Origin: Actinokineospora bangkokensis
GTDB taxonomy: Bacteria > Actinomycetota > Actinomycetes > Mycobacteriales > Pseudonocardiaceae
DNA length: 64,000 nucleotides
NCBI RefSeq assembly: GCF_001940455.1
Contig: NZ_MKQR01000018.1
Span: 93,702-157,701, forward strand
Reading direction: 5' to 3'
Part shown: positions 25,685 through 34,900 of the stretch, one piece after another
How the letters are laid out: the number at the start of each line of letters is the position of its first letter
Position numbering within the stretch: position 1 is the first letter of the stretch
Position numbers and translations under genes: made by a program
The notes under the pieces: generated by a model
What the model saw: only the letters and a program-made list of their open reading frames with translations
Database searches by the model: none
Told to the model about the DNA's origin: nothing

Positions 25685-25747
25685 GGGAAGGGTGGGCGGG
25701 AAAGGCTGGCAGGGCAGGGCAGGGTGGGGCGGGAGGCGGGGCGGGGG
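25685..25747 (+). repeat. G-rich tract with G-quadruplex pattern
   Basis: At least nine runs of three or more G on the plus strand separated by 1-6 bases, beginning GGGAAGGGTGGGCGGG (25685-25700). It lies in the 84-bp gap between the LAL regulator stop and the antiporter start, both on the minus strand, so the G-rich strand is the template strand and the transcript is C-rich. Confidence 0.8.
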
Positions 25748-25748
25748 A

Positions 25749-28649
25749 TCAGGCCCGGTGGGCGAGCGCGCCCCCGGCGACCGGCCTGCACCGGGCGACC
25801 ACGCTGGCCACCGCGGCCCGGGAGCCGACGCCGAACTTGGCGAAGATCCGGGTCAGGTGCGCCTCGACGGTCTTGTCGCTGACCCCGAGCCGCTGGGCGA
25901 TCTGGCGGTTGGTGTGCCCGCTGGAGACCAGCGTGGCCACCTGCCGCTCCCGGGCGGTCAGCGCGTCGAGCCCACCCTCGGCCTGCGGCTGCCCGCCGGA
26001 GCTGTCGACCTTGCGCTGCTCGGCGATGGCCTGGCGGACCAGGCCGTCCGCGCCGCACTCGCGCAGCAGCTGCTCGGCGCGGAACAGCTCGCCCTCCGCG
26101 GTGCGCCTGCCCGCGGCCAGCAGCCCGCAGGCGCCGACCAGCCGGGCGCGGCCCGCCAGCAGCCGCCGCCCGCGGGCGGTGAACCCGGCGTCGGCGCGCG
26201 CGGCCAGCGCCGCCGCGGCACCCGGGTCCCGTGCGGCGACCAGCTGGGCTCGCGCGCACTCGGCGAACGGTGCCCAGTGCAGGCCGAGGCCGTCGAGCGC
26301 GGTGACCCACTCGCCCGCGCGGGCGGTGCGGCCCGCGGCCAGCTCGACGCGCACCATCAGCTCGCCCGCCTCCGCCCTGGCGGGCGGGAACAACTCGGTG
26401 ATCATGGTCGTGGGGCAGCGGTCGTCGGCGAACACCGTGCCCGCCGCGGCCAGCGCGCCGACGTGGTCGCCGCCCGCCAGCCTGGCCTCGGCCAGCCCGA
26501 GCCAGGTCATCGGCCACCACGCGGTGCGCGCCCGGCCGGTGACGGCGGTGGCCGCCTGGCCCGCGGTCACCGCGGCGGCTGCCGCGCCGCGCGCGGCCTC
26601 GGCCCGGCACCGGGCGAACAGCGCCGTGGCGCGCAGCTGCGGGGCGGGCAGCACGGCGGCGGCCTCGACCGCCTCGGCCGCCCACTGCGCCGCGGTGGTC
26701 ACCGCGCCCAGGTGCAGGGTGGCCGTGGACAGGGCGCTGAGCAGCCGGGGCAGGTCCACCGCGCGCCCGCGCGCCTTGGCCAGCGCCACCACGTACTCCA
26801 GGTGGCGCACGGCGTCGGCGCCGTCGTCGACGTGGACCAGGCACCAGGACAGCCAGAGCACGCCGTCGACGTGGCGCAGCAGGTCGTCGTCGGTGAGCCG
26901 GTCGGTGAGCTCGCAGGCCTCGGCGGCCAGCGCCCGCCCCGCCTCGTGGTCGTCGACGCCGAGCCTGGCCAGCGCGGCCGCGGCCAGCGCGCGCAGGTGC
27001 AGGCCCCGGTCGTCGAGGTGGGCGGCGGCGCGCGCGGCGGCCTCCGCCCGGTCGACCTCGGGGTCGACCTGGTGCGAGCCCGCCAGCACCGCGTTGACGG
27101 TGCGCTCGACGACCAGCGCCACCTGCTCGGCGCCCGCGGCCCCGGCCTCGGCGCCCGCCAGCGCGTCGCTGGTGGCGGTGACGGTCTGGATGTGCCTGCC
27201 CAGCAGCCGGGTGGCCATCGCGCGGGCCACCACCAGCCGGGCGCGGCCGGGCCAGTCGCGCGGGTCGAGCAGCTCCATGGCGTGCGAGTGCGCGGTCTCG
27301 CTGTCGACCAGCCTGCCCGCGCGGGCCTGCGCCTCGGCCAGCGCCAGCAGCAGCTCCCGGCGGCGCCCGCGCGCGGCGGGCCGGTCCGGCAGCAGCCGCA
27401 GCGCGGTCTGCAACCACTGCGCCGCCGACGCCGGGTCCCGGGTCAGCGCGGCCCCGGCCGCCTCGGCGAGCAGCTCGACGGCCGCGGTGTCCCCCGCGCC
27501 CGCGGTGCGCTCCAGGTGCGGTGCCACCGCCAGCGCGGACGCCCCGCGCCCGCGCAGCACCGCGGCGGCCCTGGTGTGCGCGGCGATCCGCTCCCCCGGG
27601 CCGATGGCCCGGTAGGCCACGTGCCGCACGACCGGGTGCCGGAAGGCGAACCGGGACGAGGTGCCCAGCTGGCGCACCAGGTCGCGGCCCGCCAGCTCGT
27701 CCATGGCGGCGAGCACCGCGCCGGGGGTCAGCTCGGCGACCTCGGCGACCAGGCAGGTCTCGAACGGCTCGCCGAGCACCGCGGCGGCGCCCGCCGCCGC
27801 CCGCACGGTGGGGTGCAGCCCGGCCAGCTCGGCGCGCAGCACGGCGGTCAGCCGCAGACACGGGCCGTCCACCTCGGTGCCGTCGGCGCGGCGCGAGTGC
27901 GCGAGCACCTCCAGGTAGTAGGGGTTCCCGCCGCCCGCGCGGTGCACGGCGGCGCGCTCGGCCACGTCCAGCTCCGGGGCGGTGGTGGCCAGCAGCTCGT
28001 CGGCGGCGTCGCGGTCGAGCGGTTGCAGCGCCAGCACCAGGTGCGGGCTGAGCTTGGCCGCGCTGCTGAGCGGGGCGCCCAGCCAGGGCACCGACTGCCG
28101 GGGCCGGTGGGCCATCGCGACGAGCACCCGGCCCACCGGTGGGTGGCGCACCAGGTGCACGAGCAGCTCGGCGGACTCGCGGTCGGCCCAGTGCACGTCG
28201 TCGAGGAGCACGACCAGCCCGTGCGGCCCGGAGAGCTCGGCGAGCAGGTCGCGCACGGCGCGGTGCAGCTCGCGGCGCGCCTCCGGGGCCGGTGGCGGGG
28301 CGCCCGCGGCGCCCGCGCGGTGCAGCCCGGCCAGCGCGGGGTGCGCGAGCAGCTGGGCCCGGCGCGGTTCGGCGGCCTCGGCGAGGTGGGCGTCGAAGGC
28401 GTTGGCGAACAGCGCGAACGGGGTGGCGCGGTCGGCCTCGACCGCCCGCGCGCTGAGCACGACCATCCGCGATGCCGCGGTGTCGCGCTGGAGCTCCAGC
28501 AGCAGCCTGCTCTTGCCGACGCCGGGGTCGCCGATGACCTCGACGGTGCGGGCCCGGCCCCTGCCGACCTCGGCGACGGCCTGCGACAGCAGGCGCAGCT
28601 CCGCCCCCCGGCCGAAGATGGTCCGGGTGGTCGCGGTGTCGCGCCTCAC
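25749..28649 (-). CDS. LAL-type LuxR-family transcriptional regulator
   Basis: 966 residues, GTG start. The N-terminal AAA-like ATPase has Walker A GDPGVGKS near 39 and Walker B LVVLLDDVHWAD near 143; a long helical TPR/MalT-like middle follows; the C-terminal LuxR helix-turn-helix (about 895-955) reads LTARERQVATLVSSGHTNRQIAQRLGVSDKTVEAHLTRIFAKFG across residues. Large ATP-binding LuxR regulators are typical pathway-specific activators of polyketide and peptide clusters. It is divergent from the lipopeptide operon across 457 bp that contains a LuxR-type palindrome, so it is the probable switch for region C. Confidence 0.92.
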   Translation of the reverse strand: MRRDTATTRTIFGRGAELRLLSQAVAEVGRGRARTVEVIGDPGVGKSRLLLELQRDTAASRMVVLSARAVEADRATPFALFANAFDAHLAEAAEPRRAQLLAHPALAGLHRAGAAGAPPPAPEARRELHRAVRDLLAELSGPHGLVVLLDDVHWADRESAELLVHLVRHPPVGRVLVAMAHRPRQSVPWLGAPLSSAAKLSPHLVLALQPLDRDAADELLATTAPELDVAERAAVHRAGGGNPYYLEVLAHSRRADGTEVDGPCLRLTAVLRAELAGLHPTVRAAAGAAAVLGEPFETCLVAEVAELTPGAVLAAMDELAGRDLVRQLGTSSRFAFRHPVVRHVAYRAIGPGERIAAHTRAAAVLRGRGASALAVAPHLERTAGAGDTAAVELLAEAAGAALTRDPASAAQWLQTALRLLPDRPAARGRRRELLLALAEAQARAGRLVDSETAHSHAMELLDPRDWPGRARLVVARAMATRLLGRHIQTVTATSDALAGAEAGAAGAEQVALVVERTVNAVLAGSHQVDPEVDRAEAAARAAAHLDDRGLHLRALAAAALARLGVDDHEAGRALAAEACELTDRLTDDDLLRHVDGVLWLSWCLVHVDDGADAVRHLEYVVALAKARGRAVDLPRLLSALSTATLHLGAVTTAAQWAAEAVEAAAVLPAPQLRATALFARCRAEAARGAAAAAVTAGQAATAVTGRARTAWWPMTWLGLAEARLAGGDHVGALAAAGTVFADDRCPTTMITELFPPARAEAGELMVRVELAAGRTARAGEWVTALDGLGLHWAPFAECARAQLVAARDPGAAAALAARADAGFTARGRRLLAGRARLVGACGLLAAGRRTAEGELFRAEQLLRECGADGLVRQAIAEQRKVDSSGGQPQAEGGLDALTARERQVATLVSSGHTNRQIAQRLGVSDKTVEAHLTRIFAKFGVGSRAAVASVVARCRPVAGGALAHRA

Positions 28650-29106
28650 CGCTGGTGGGCAGGCGATAAGCGGGCGCTGACCCGGGTGGTGATCGTTTCC
28701 CGTGGTGCCTGCATGGGTGAACCCGGGTGCATTTCCGCGCTCCTAACCCCCGTGGCCTGCGTTTCGTCCTGTCTACCCGGAAAAGCACAAACACGGCAAG
28801 GCTGACCTGCCACTTCACCCGGTTGGTCCACCTCTATTTCACGCTGCGTGATTTGGTTAAGCCGGTCAAGGGGGCAGGGGGCGTCAGGGATTTCCCTAAC
28901 TTGCCGGGTGGGGGGTGGGGCGACCTACGCTGGCAACCACGAAGGGGGAGGATTGCCCGGCGCCCCGGGGAGCGGGCGCACGGCGGCCGCGGCGGGAGCC
29001 GCAGGGAATCGACCGACCTCCTCGCTGTCCCCCGGTACCCATTCCGCGACATCCGCGCGGTATTGCGCTGGGCACTGGAACCGCACGCTGAAACACGGGA
29101 GCTGGA
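28650..29106. promoter_or_regulatory. 457-bp divergent control region of the lipopeptide cluster
   Basis: No gene with codon bias or ribosome site is seen, and composition is less GC-rich than the flanks. It should hold the promoters of the LAL regulator (leftward) and of the 23.6-kb lipopeptide operon (rightward). Visible structures are the palindrome at 28886-28897 and a pair of CCCGGGT/ACCCGGG arms (28681-28687, 28721-28727). A GGGAGCTGGA ribosome site precedes the ATG at 29107. Confidence 0.7.
28886..28897. promoter_or_regulatory. LuxR-type operator candidate AGGGA-TT-TCCCT
   Basis: Perfect 5-bp arms around TT. The core equals the GGGAWWTCCC centre of the site known for PimM-type PAS-LuxR regulators (CTVGGGAWWTCCCBAG). 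It is 209 bp upstream of the first lipopeptide gene and 236 bp upstream of the LAL regulator start. The LAL protein here has no PAS domain, so the match of site and regulator is inference. Confidence 0.5.
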
Positions 29107-30330
29107 ATGCGCGAACTGGTGGATTCGACACCCATCGCGGCCGACCCGGACGCCCTGCGCGCCCGCGTCGCCGAGGACGGGTACGTGTTCCTGCGCGGGC
29201 TGCTCGAACCAGGACCAATCCGGAAAACCGCTCACCAGGTGCTGGCCGCATTGCAGGCCGAGGGCTGGCTGTCGCCCGACGCCGAGCCCGCCGAGGCCGA
29301 GCTGCTGCCGCCCGCGCGCGACTTCAAGAACGCGAACTTCGTTCCCGGTTATGCGCGGGTGCAGAAGGTCGAGGGCCTGCACAGCCTGCCCCACCAGCCC
29401 GCGCTCACCGCCGTCCTGCGCGCGCTGGTCGGCGACGACGTGTTCTGCCACCCGCGCAAGGTCGCCCGCCTGGTCTGGCCGACCGGCATGGGCACCACCC
29501 CCGGCCTCTACGTCCACCAGGACTTCGTCGTCGAGGGCGTCGCCGACATGTTCACCACCTGGGTCCCGTTCGTCGACTGCCCCCCGGAGCTGGGCGGGCT
29601 CGCGGTGCTGACCGGCTCGCAGAACCAGGGCGTCGCCCCCCGCTTCGACCACGTCGACCAGGACGACGACCGGTGGGCCACCACCTCCTACCGGGTCGGG
29701 GACGTGCTGCTGTTCCACTGCCTGACCGCGCACGGCGCACTGCCCAACCGCACGTCGCGGCTGCGCCTGTCGGCCGACTACCGCTGGCAGTCGGCGGCCA
29801 CCCCGGTCCCCGCGGACGCCCTGCGCCCGCACCTGTTCGGCGCGCTGCCGGACTGGGACGAGCTGTCCGCGGGGTGGGCGGAGCCCGGCTGGGTCACCCC
29901 GCCCGCGGGCGTCCGCACCGTGGAGCGCACCGGCGGCGAGGCGGCCAGCGTCCCGCCGTCGCGGTTCGTCACCGTGCCGGAGCAGTCGCCCACCGACGGT
30001 GAGCACGTCGTCCTGGCCGGCCTGTTCAACAACATGAGGGATGCTTTCCAACCGGCGCGGGCGGCGGGCCGCACGGCCGCGATCGACTACCGGATCACCG
30101 GCCAGGACGGCGCCGACCACCACTGGCGCCTGGCCGTGGCCGACGGGGGCTGCACCGTGGTGACCGACCCGCCCAGCCCCGGCGAGGTGACCATCAGCTC
30201 GGCCTTCTCCGACTACCTCCGGATCGTGTCGGGAAAGCTCGACCCCTTCGCCGCGCTGTCCACCGGCAAGCTCCGCATCGAGGGTTCTCCGGAATTGGCC
30301 GTGGAACAGCTCACCTGGTTCAGGGACTGA
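29107..30330 (+). CDS. Phytanoyl-CoA-dioxygenase-type hydroxylase fused to an SCP2 domain
   Basis: 407 residues. Residues 1-280 form a PhyH-type Fe(II)/2OG oxygenase: H137-Q-D139 in YVHQDFVVEG, distal H209 in CLTAHGALPNRTSRLRLSADYRW with the cosubstrate Arg after it. Residues 300-405 look like a sterol-carrier-protein-2 domain (AIDYRITG...HHWRLAVADGG...DYLRIVSGKLDPFAALSTGKLRIEG), a hydrophobic-ligand-binding fold. The fusion suggests oxidation of a lipid or lipidated substrate. It is the first gene of the lipopeptide operon, 14 bases before the acyl-AMP ligase. PhyH enzymes also hydroxylate carrier-bound amino or fatty acyl groups in NRPS pathways. Confidence 0.87.
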   Translation: MRELVDSTPIAADPDALRARVAEDGYVFLRGLLEPGPIRKTAHQVLAALQAEGWLSPDAEPAEAELLPPARDFKNANFVPGYARVQKVEGLHSLPHQPALTAVLRALVGDDVFCHPRKVARLVWPTGMGTTPGLYVHQDFVVEGVADMFTTWVPFVDCPPELGGLAVLTGSQNQGVAPRFDHVDQDDDRWATTSYRVGDVLLFHCLTAHGALPNRTSRLRLSADYRWQSAATPVPADALRPHLFGALPDWDELSAGWAEPGWVTPPAGVRTVERTGGEAASVPPSRFVTVPEQSPTDGEHVVLAGLFNNMRDAFQPARAAGRTAAIDYRITGQDGADHHWRLAVADGGCTVVTDPPSPGEVTISSAFSDYLRIVSGKLDPFAALSTGKLRIEGSPELAVEQLTWFRD

Positions 30331-30344
30331 GGACGGATCCTGCG

Positions 30345-31991
30345 ATGATTATTCCCGCTTTCGATTCCTTCTCCGCCATCCTCGCGCACCGCGCGGAGCG
30401 GACGCCGGACCGGGTGGCATTTCGTTTCGTGTTTGGCGACGACGTCCGCGAGATGACCTACGCCGAATTGTTCGGGAAGGTCTCGGACGCCGCCGCCACA
30501 GTGCGCGAACGGGTGCGGCCGGGCGAGCGGGTGCTGCTGATGCCCGCCCCGGGGCCCGGTTTCGTGGTCTCGTTTCTGGCCACCCTGCATTCCGGGGCGA
30601 TCGCGGTGCCGAGCTATCCGCCGGTGACCGCGCGCAACCTCGACCGGCTGCGCGCGGTGGCCGCCGACGCCGACCCGGTCGCCGTGGTCGCCGAGACCCC
30701 GGTGCTCGACCTGCTGCCCGCCGACGACCCGGCGTTCGCGGGCCTGGTCAGGCTGGACGCGGCCACCCTGGGGCAGGGCGGTGCCCGCGTCGACCCGCGG
30801 GCCTGGTCACCGGCGTTCCTGCAGTACACCTCCGGCTCCACCGGCACGCCCAAGGGCGTGATGGTCAGCCACGCGAACCTGCTGCACAACAGCGCCGTCA
30901 TCGCCGCGCAGATGCGCCTGGACGAGACCTCCGAGCTGGTCAGCTGGCTGCCGCCCTACCACGACATGGGCCTGGTCGGCGGCGTGCTGCAACCGCTGTT
31001 CGCCGGGTTCCCCTGCACCCTGCTCTCCCCGCTGGAGTTCCTGCAGCAGCCGATGCGCTGGCTGCGGCTGGTCTCCCGGTACCGCGCCACCGTCAGCGGC
31101 GGCCCGGACTTCGCCTTCGAGCTGGCCGCGCGCCGGTTCCGGCCCGCGGAGGACGACGACCTGGACCTGAGCGCCTGGCGGGTCGCCTTCACCGGGTCCG
31201 AGCCGATCCGCCGGTCCACCCTGGACCGGTTCACCGAGGTGTTCGCCCCGCACGGGTTCCGCCGGTCGTCGTGGTTCCCCTGCTACGGCATGGCCGAGAC
31301 GACCCTGTTCGTCAGCGGCGGTCCGGTGGGGGTGGACCCCGTCGCCCGGTTGGTCGGCGACGATCCGCGCGACGGCGCCGTCGAGCACGTTGCGTGCGGG
31401 GAGCTGCCGGCGGGCCTCGACGTCCGCGTCGTCTCCCAGGACGGCGACACCCCGCTCGCCGACGGCGAGGTGGGCGAGGTCGTGGTGGCCGGGGACAGCG
31501 TCGCCGAGGGCTACTGGAACGGGCGGGCCAGCGAGCAGTTCGGCCTGCGGTTGCCCGGCACCGCCGCCGGGTTCCTGCGCACCGGTGACCTGGGCGCCAT
31601 CGTCGACGGGCAGCTGCACATCACCGGCAGGCTCAAGGACGTCCTCATCATCCGCGGCCGCAACCACTACCCGCAGGACGTCGAGGCCGCGGCCGAGCGC
31701 GCCCACCCGCTGGTCCGCGCGCACGGCGCCGCCGCGTTCACCGCCCCCGGCGAGGACGGCGACCGGCTGGTCGTGGTGGTCGAGGTGTTCCAGCGCGGCG
31801 ACGCCGCCGACCTGGCCGCCGCCCGCACCGCCGTGCGCCGCGCGGTGGCCGAGGAGCTGGGCCTGCACGTCGACACCGTGGTCCCGGTCAAGGCCCGCGC
31901 CCTGCCGCGCACCGCCAACGGCAAGCTGCGCCGCCAGGAGTGCCGGACCCGGTTCGTCGAGGGCACCCTCGACCCGGTCGGGAGCGCGTGA
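30345..31991 (+). CDS. Fatty acyl-AMP ligase (FAAL)
   Basis: 548 residues of the acyl-adenylate family. FAAL-type segments are LQYTSGSTGTPKGVMVSH near 148, SWLPPYHDMGLVGGVLQPL near 200, the GGPDFAFELAARRF region and WFPCYGMAETTLF near 305; the ending LPRTANGKLRRQECR carries the catalytic Lys. FAALs make fatty acyl-AMP and pass the chain to a carrier domain rather than to CoA. The next gene starts inside its stop codon (TGATG) and begins with a free-standing type T domain, the expected acceptor. It thus loads the fatty acid that starts the lipopeptide. Confidence 0.92.
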   Translation: MIIPAFDSFSAILAHRAERTPDRVAFRFVFGDDVREMTYAELFGKVSDAAATVRERVRPGERVLLMPAPGPGFVVSFLATLHSGAIAVPSYPPVTARNLDRLRAVAADADPVAVVAETPVLDLLPADDPAFAGLVRLDAATLGQGGARVDPRAWSPAFLQYTSGSTGTPKGVMVSHANLLHNSAVIAAQMRLDETSELVSWLPPYHDMGLVGGVLQPLFAGFPCTLLSPLEFLQQPMRWLRLVSRYRATVSGGPDFAFELAARRFRPAEDDDLDLSAWRVAFTGSEPIRRSTLDRFTEVFAPHGFRRSSWFPCYGMAETTLFVSGGPVGVDPVARLVGDDPRDGAVEHVACGELPAGLDVRVVSQDGDTPLADGEVGEVVVAGDSVAEGYWNGRASEQFGLRLPGTAAGFLRTGDLGAIVDGQLHITGRLKDVLIIRGRNHYPQDVEAAAERAHPLVRAHGAAAFTAPGEDGDRLVVVVEVFQRGDAADLAAARTAVRRAVAEELGLHVDTVVPVKARALPRTANGKLRRQECRTRFVEGTLDPVGSA

Positions 31992-34900
31992 TGGGGGCGC
32001 TGGAGGACCTGGTCGGGCTGACCGCCGCCCGGCTGCGCGTCGACGTCGGCGAGGTCGGCCCGGACGACGCGCCGCTGGCGCTGGGCTTCGACTCGCTGCT
32101 GGCCATCGGCCTCGCGCACGACGCGGAGGCCGAGCTGGGCCTGCGGCTGCCGGTGGCCGACGTGCTCGCGGGCGCGACGCTGCGCGAGCTGGCCGCGGCG
32201 GCGGGCGCGCCCACCCGCCCCGGGCCGCGCCCCGCCGAGCGGGGGCCGGAGCCGCCGCTGTCGGCCGGGCAGCGCCGGATGTGGCTGCTCGACCAGGTCG
32301 ACCCCGGCGCCTACACCCTCGCCGCCGCCGTCACCCTGCCCCCGGCGCTCGTGCGGACCGCGCTGGGCGGACTGGACCGGGTGGTAGCCAGGCACGAGTC
32401 CTTGCGGACCACCTTCCCCGCCCCCGGGGGGACCCCGCACCAGCTCGTCCACCCGGCGGCACCCGTGCCGGTGGGCACCCACCGCACCAGGGCGGAGGCG
32501 CTGGCCGCGCTGACCGCCGAGCCGTTCGACCTGGCGACCGGGCCGCTGCTGCGCGCCGCGCTGGTGGACACCGACGCCCCCGAGCTGGTGCTGGTCGCCC
32601 ACCACATCGTCTGCGACGGCTGGTCGCTGGAGGTGGTGCTCGACGAGCTGCTCACCACCGACCCCGCCCCGCTGCCCCTCCAGTACGCCGATTACGCCCT
32701 GTGGCACCGCGACCTGCTCGACGGCGGCGAGCGCGAGCGGCAGCTGGCGCACTGGCGCCGGGTGCTGGCCGACCCGCCCGCGCCGCTGGAGCTGCCCGCC
32801 GACCACCCGCTGGGCGCCACGCCGAAGGGCGCGGTGCACGAGCAGCCCGTCCCCGACGACCTGCGCGCCACCCTCGGCGCGGTGGCCGCCCAGCACGGTG
32901 TCACCGAGTTCACCGTCCTGCACGCCGCCTACGCCGCGTTCCTCGCCAGGGTCACCGGACAGCGCGATGTCATCGTCGCCACCCCGGTGGCGAACCGGCC
33001 GGACCCGGCGCTCGACCCGCTGGTCGGGTTCTTCGCCAACACCGTCGCGCTGCGCGTCGACCTGGGCGACGACCCCACCTTCGCCACGCTGCTGCGCCGC
33101 TGCCGCGACGCCGTGCGCGCCGCGCAGGACAACCAGGACCTGCCCTACGAGGAGGTCGTGGACGCCGTCGTCGGCACCCGCGTGCCCGGTGTCGCGCCGC
33201 TGGCGCAGACCATGCTGACCCTGCGCCGCGAGCGCGGGCGCGACGGCCTGCGCGCCGAGCAGCTGGGCACCGGTGGCGCCAAGTTCGACGTCTCACTGGA
33301 GGTCACCGACCGCGGCGAGCACTGGCTGGCCCGCTGGGAGCACCGCGCCGACCGGTTCGACCCCGAGACCGCCGCCGCCTTCGCGGGCTGGTTCACCGTG
33401 CTGCTCAGCGCCGCCGTCGACCGCCCGATGACCAGGGTCGGGGCGCTGCCGCTGATGACCCCGGCCGAGGCCACCGCGCTGGTCGACCTGGGTGAGGGCG
33501 AGTACGTCACCGACGCCGCGCCGGTGCTCGACCGCTTCGCCCGCGCCGCCCGCGTGCACGCCGGACGGGTCGCGCTGCGCCACAGGGGTGTCGAGGTCAC
33601 CTACGCCGAGTTCGCTGAGCGTGCCCGGCGCCTGGCAGCCGAGCTGGTCGAGCGCGGCGCGGGCCCGGAGTCGCTGGTCGGCCTGCACGCCGGGCGCGGC
33701 CCGGACACCGTCGTCGCGCTGTGGGCGGTGCTGCTCTCCGGTGCGGCGTACCTGCCGCTGGACCCCACGCACCCGCCCGCACGGCTGGCCGCCATCGTGG
33801 CGGCCGCCGAGCCGGTGCTGGTGCTCGCCGAGCCCGGCCTGCCCGAGCTGCCGGCGCCCACGCTCCCGCTGCGCGGCAATGGTTCTACAGTAGATAGTGA
33901 CCATACATCCACAGTGGATCCAGTAGCGGTGCGACCGCTGCCGGAGAACCTGGCCTATGTGCTGCACACCTCCGGCTCCACCGGTGTGCCCAAGGGCGTC
34001 GCGGTCACCCACGCCAACCTGGCGAACCTGCTGCGCGCCATGGACACCACGCTCGGCGGCGGCACCCAGACCTGGCTGGCGCTGACCAGCACCGCCTTCG
34101 ACATCTCCGTCGTCGAGCTGGTGTGGACGCTGACCACCGGCGCCACCGTGGTGCTGCCCGACGACCGGCCCGTCACCGAGCAGCTGACCGGCATCACCCA
34201 CTTGCAGACCACGCCGTCCTACGCCACCCGCCTGCTCAGCTCCGACGCCCCCGCACTCGCGGGCCTGCGCGCGCTGATGCTCGGCGGCGAGGCCATCACC
34301 CCCGCCCTGCGCTCCCTGCTCGCCCAGCTCCCGCGCACCAGGCTGATCAACGGCTACGGCCCCACCGAGGCCACCGTCTACGCCACCACCGAGTCCATCG
34401 ACCCCACCGCCGACCACACCCCCATCGGCCTGCCGGTCGCGGGCACCACCGCCCGCGTGCTCGACGCCGCGGGCGAGGCGATGCCCACCCGCGCCGAGCT
34501 GTGCCTGGGCGGGGCCGGGGTGGCCCGCGGCTACCTGGGCAACCCGCGGCTGACCGCCGCCCGCTTCCGCCCCGACCCGCACGGCGAGCCCGGCTCCCGG
34601 CTCTACCGCACCGGTGACCTCGCCCAGGTCGACGCCGAGGGCACCCTGCACTACCACGGCCGCGCCGACCAGCAGGCCAAGGTGAACGGCTACCGGGTGG
34701 AGCTGGGCGAGGTCACCGCCGCGCTCACCGCCCACCCCGCCGTGTCCGCAGCGCACACCGCCATCACCCCCGGCCCGGAGATCACCGCCTACCTGGTGGG
34801 CGCGGTCGACGCCGACGAGCTGCGCGCGCACCTGGCCGGGCTGCTGCCCGCGTGGATGCACCCGGCGCACCTGGTCGTCCTCGACGAGCTGCCGCTCAAC

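Noticed and set aside
24471..28805. Plus-strand open frame of about 1,440 codons over the antiporter and regulator genes
   Set aside because: Repetitive Gln/Gly/Arg-rich translation; both real genes on the minus strand have complete motif sets.
28834..29106. Extensions of frames into the region before the PhyH gene
   Set aside because: No start with a ribosome site; composition is that of a control region, and the ATG at 29107 has a good site.
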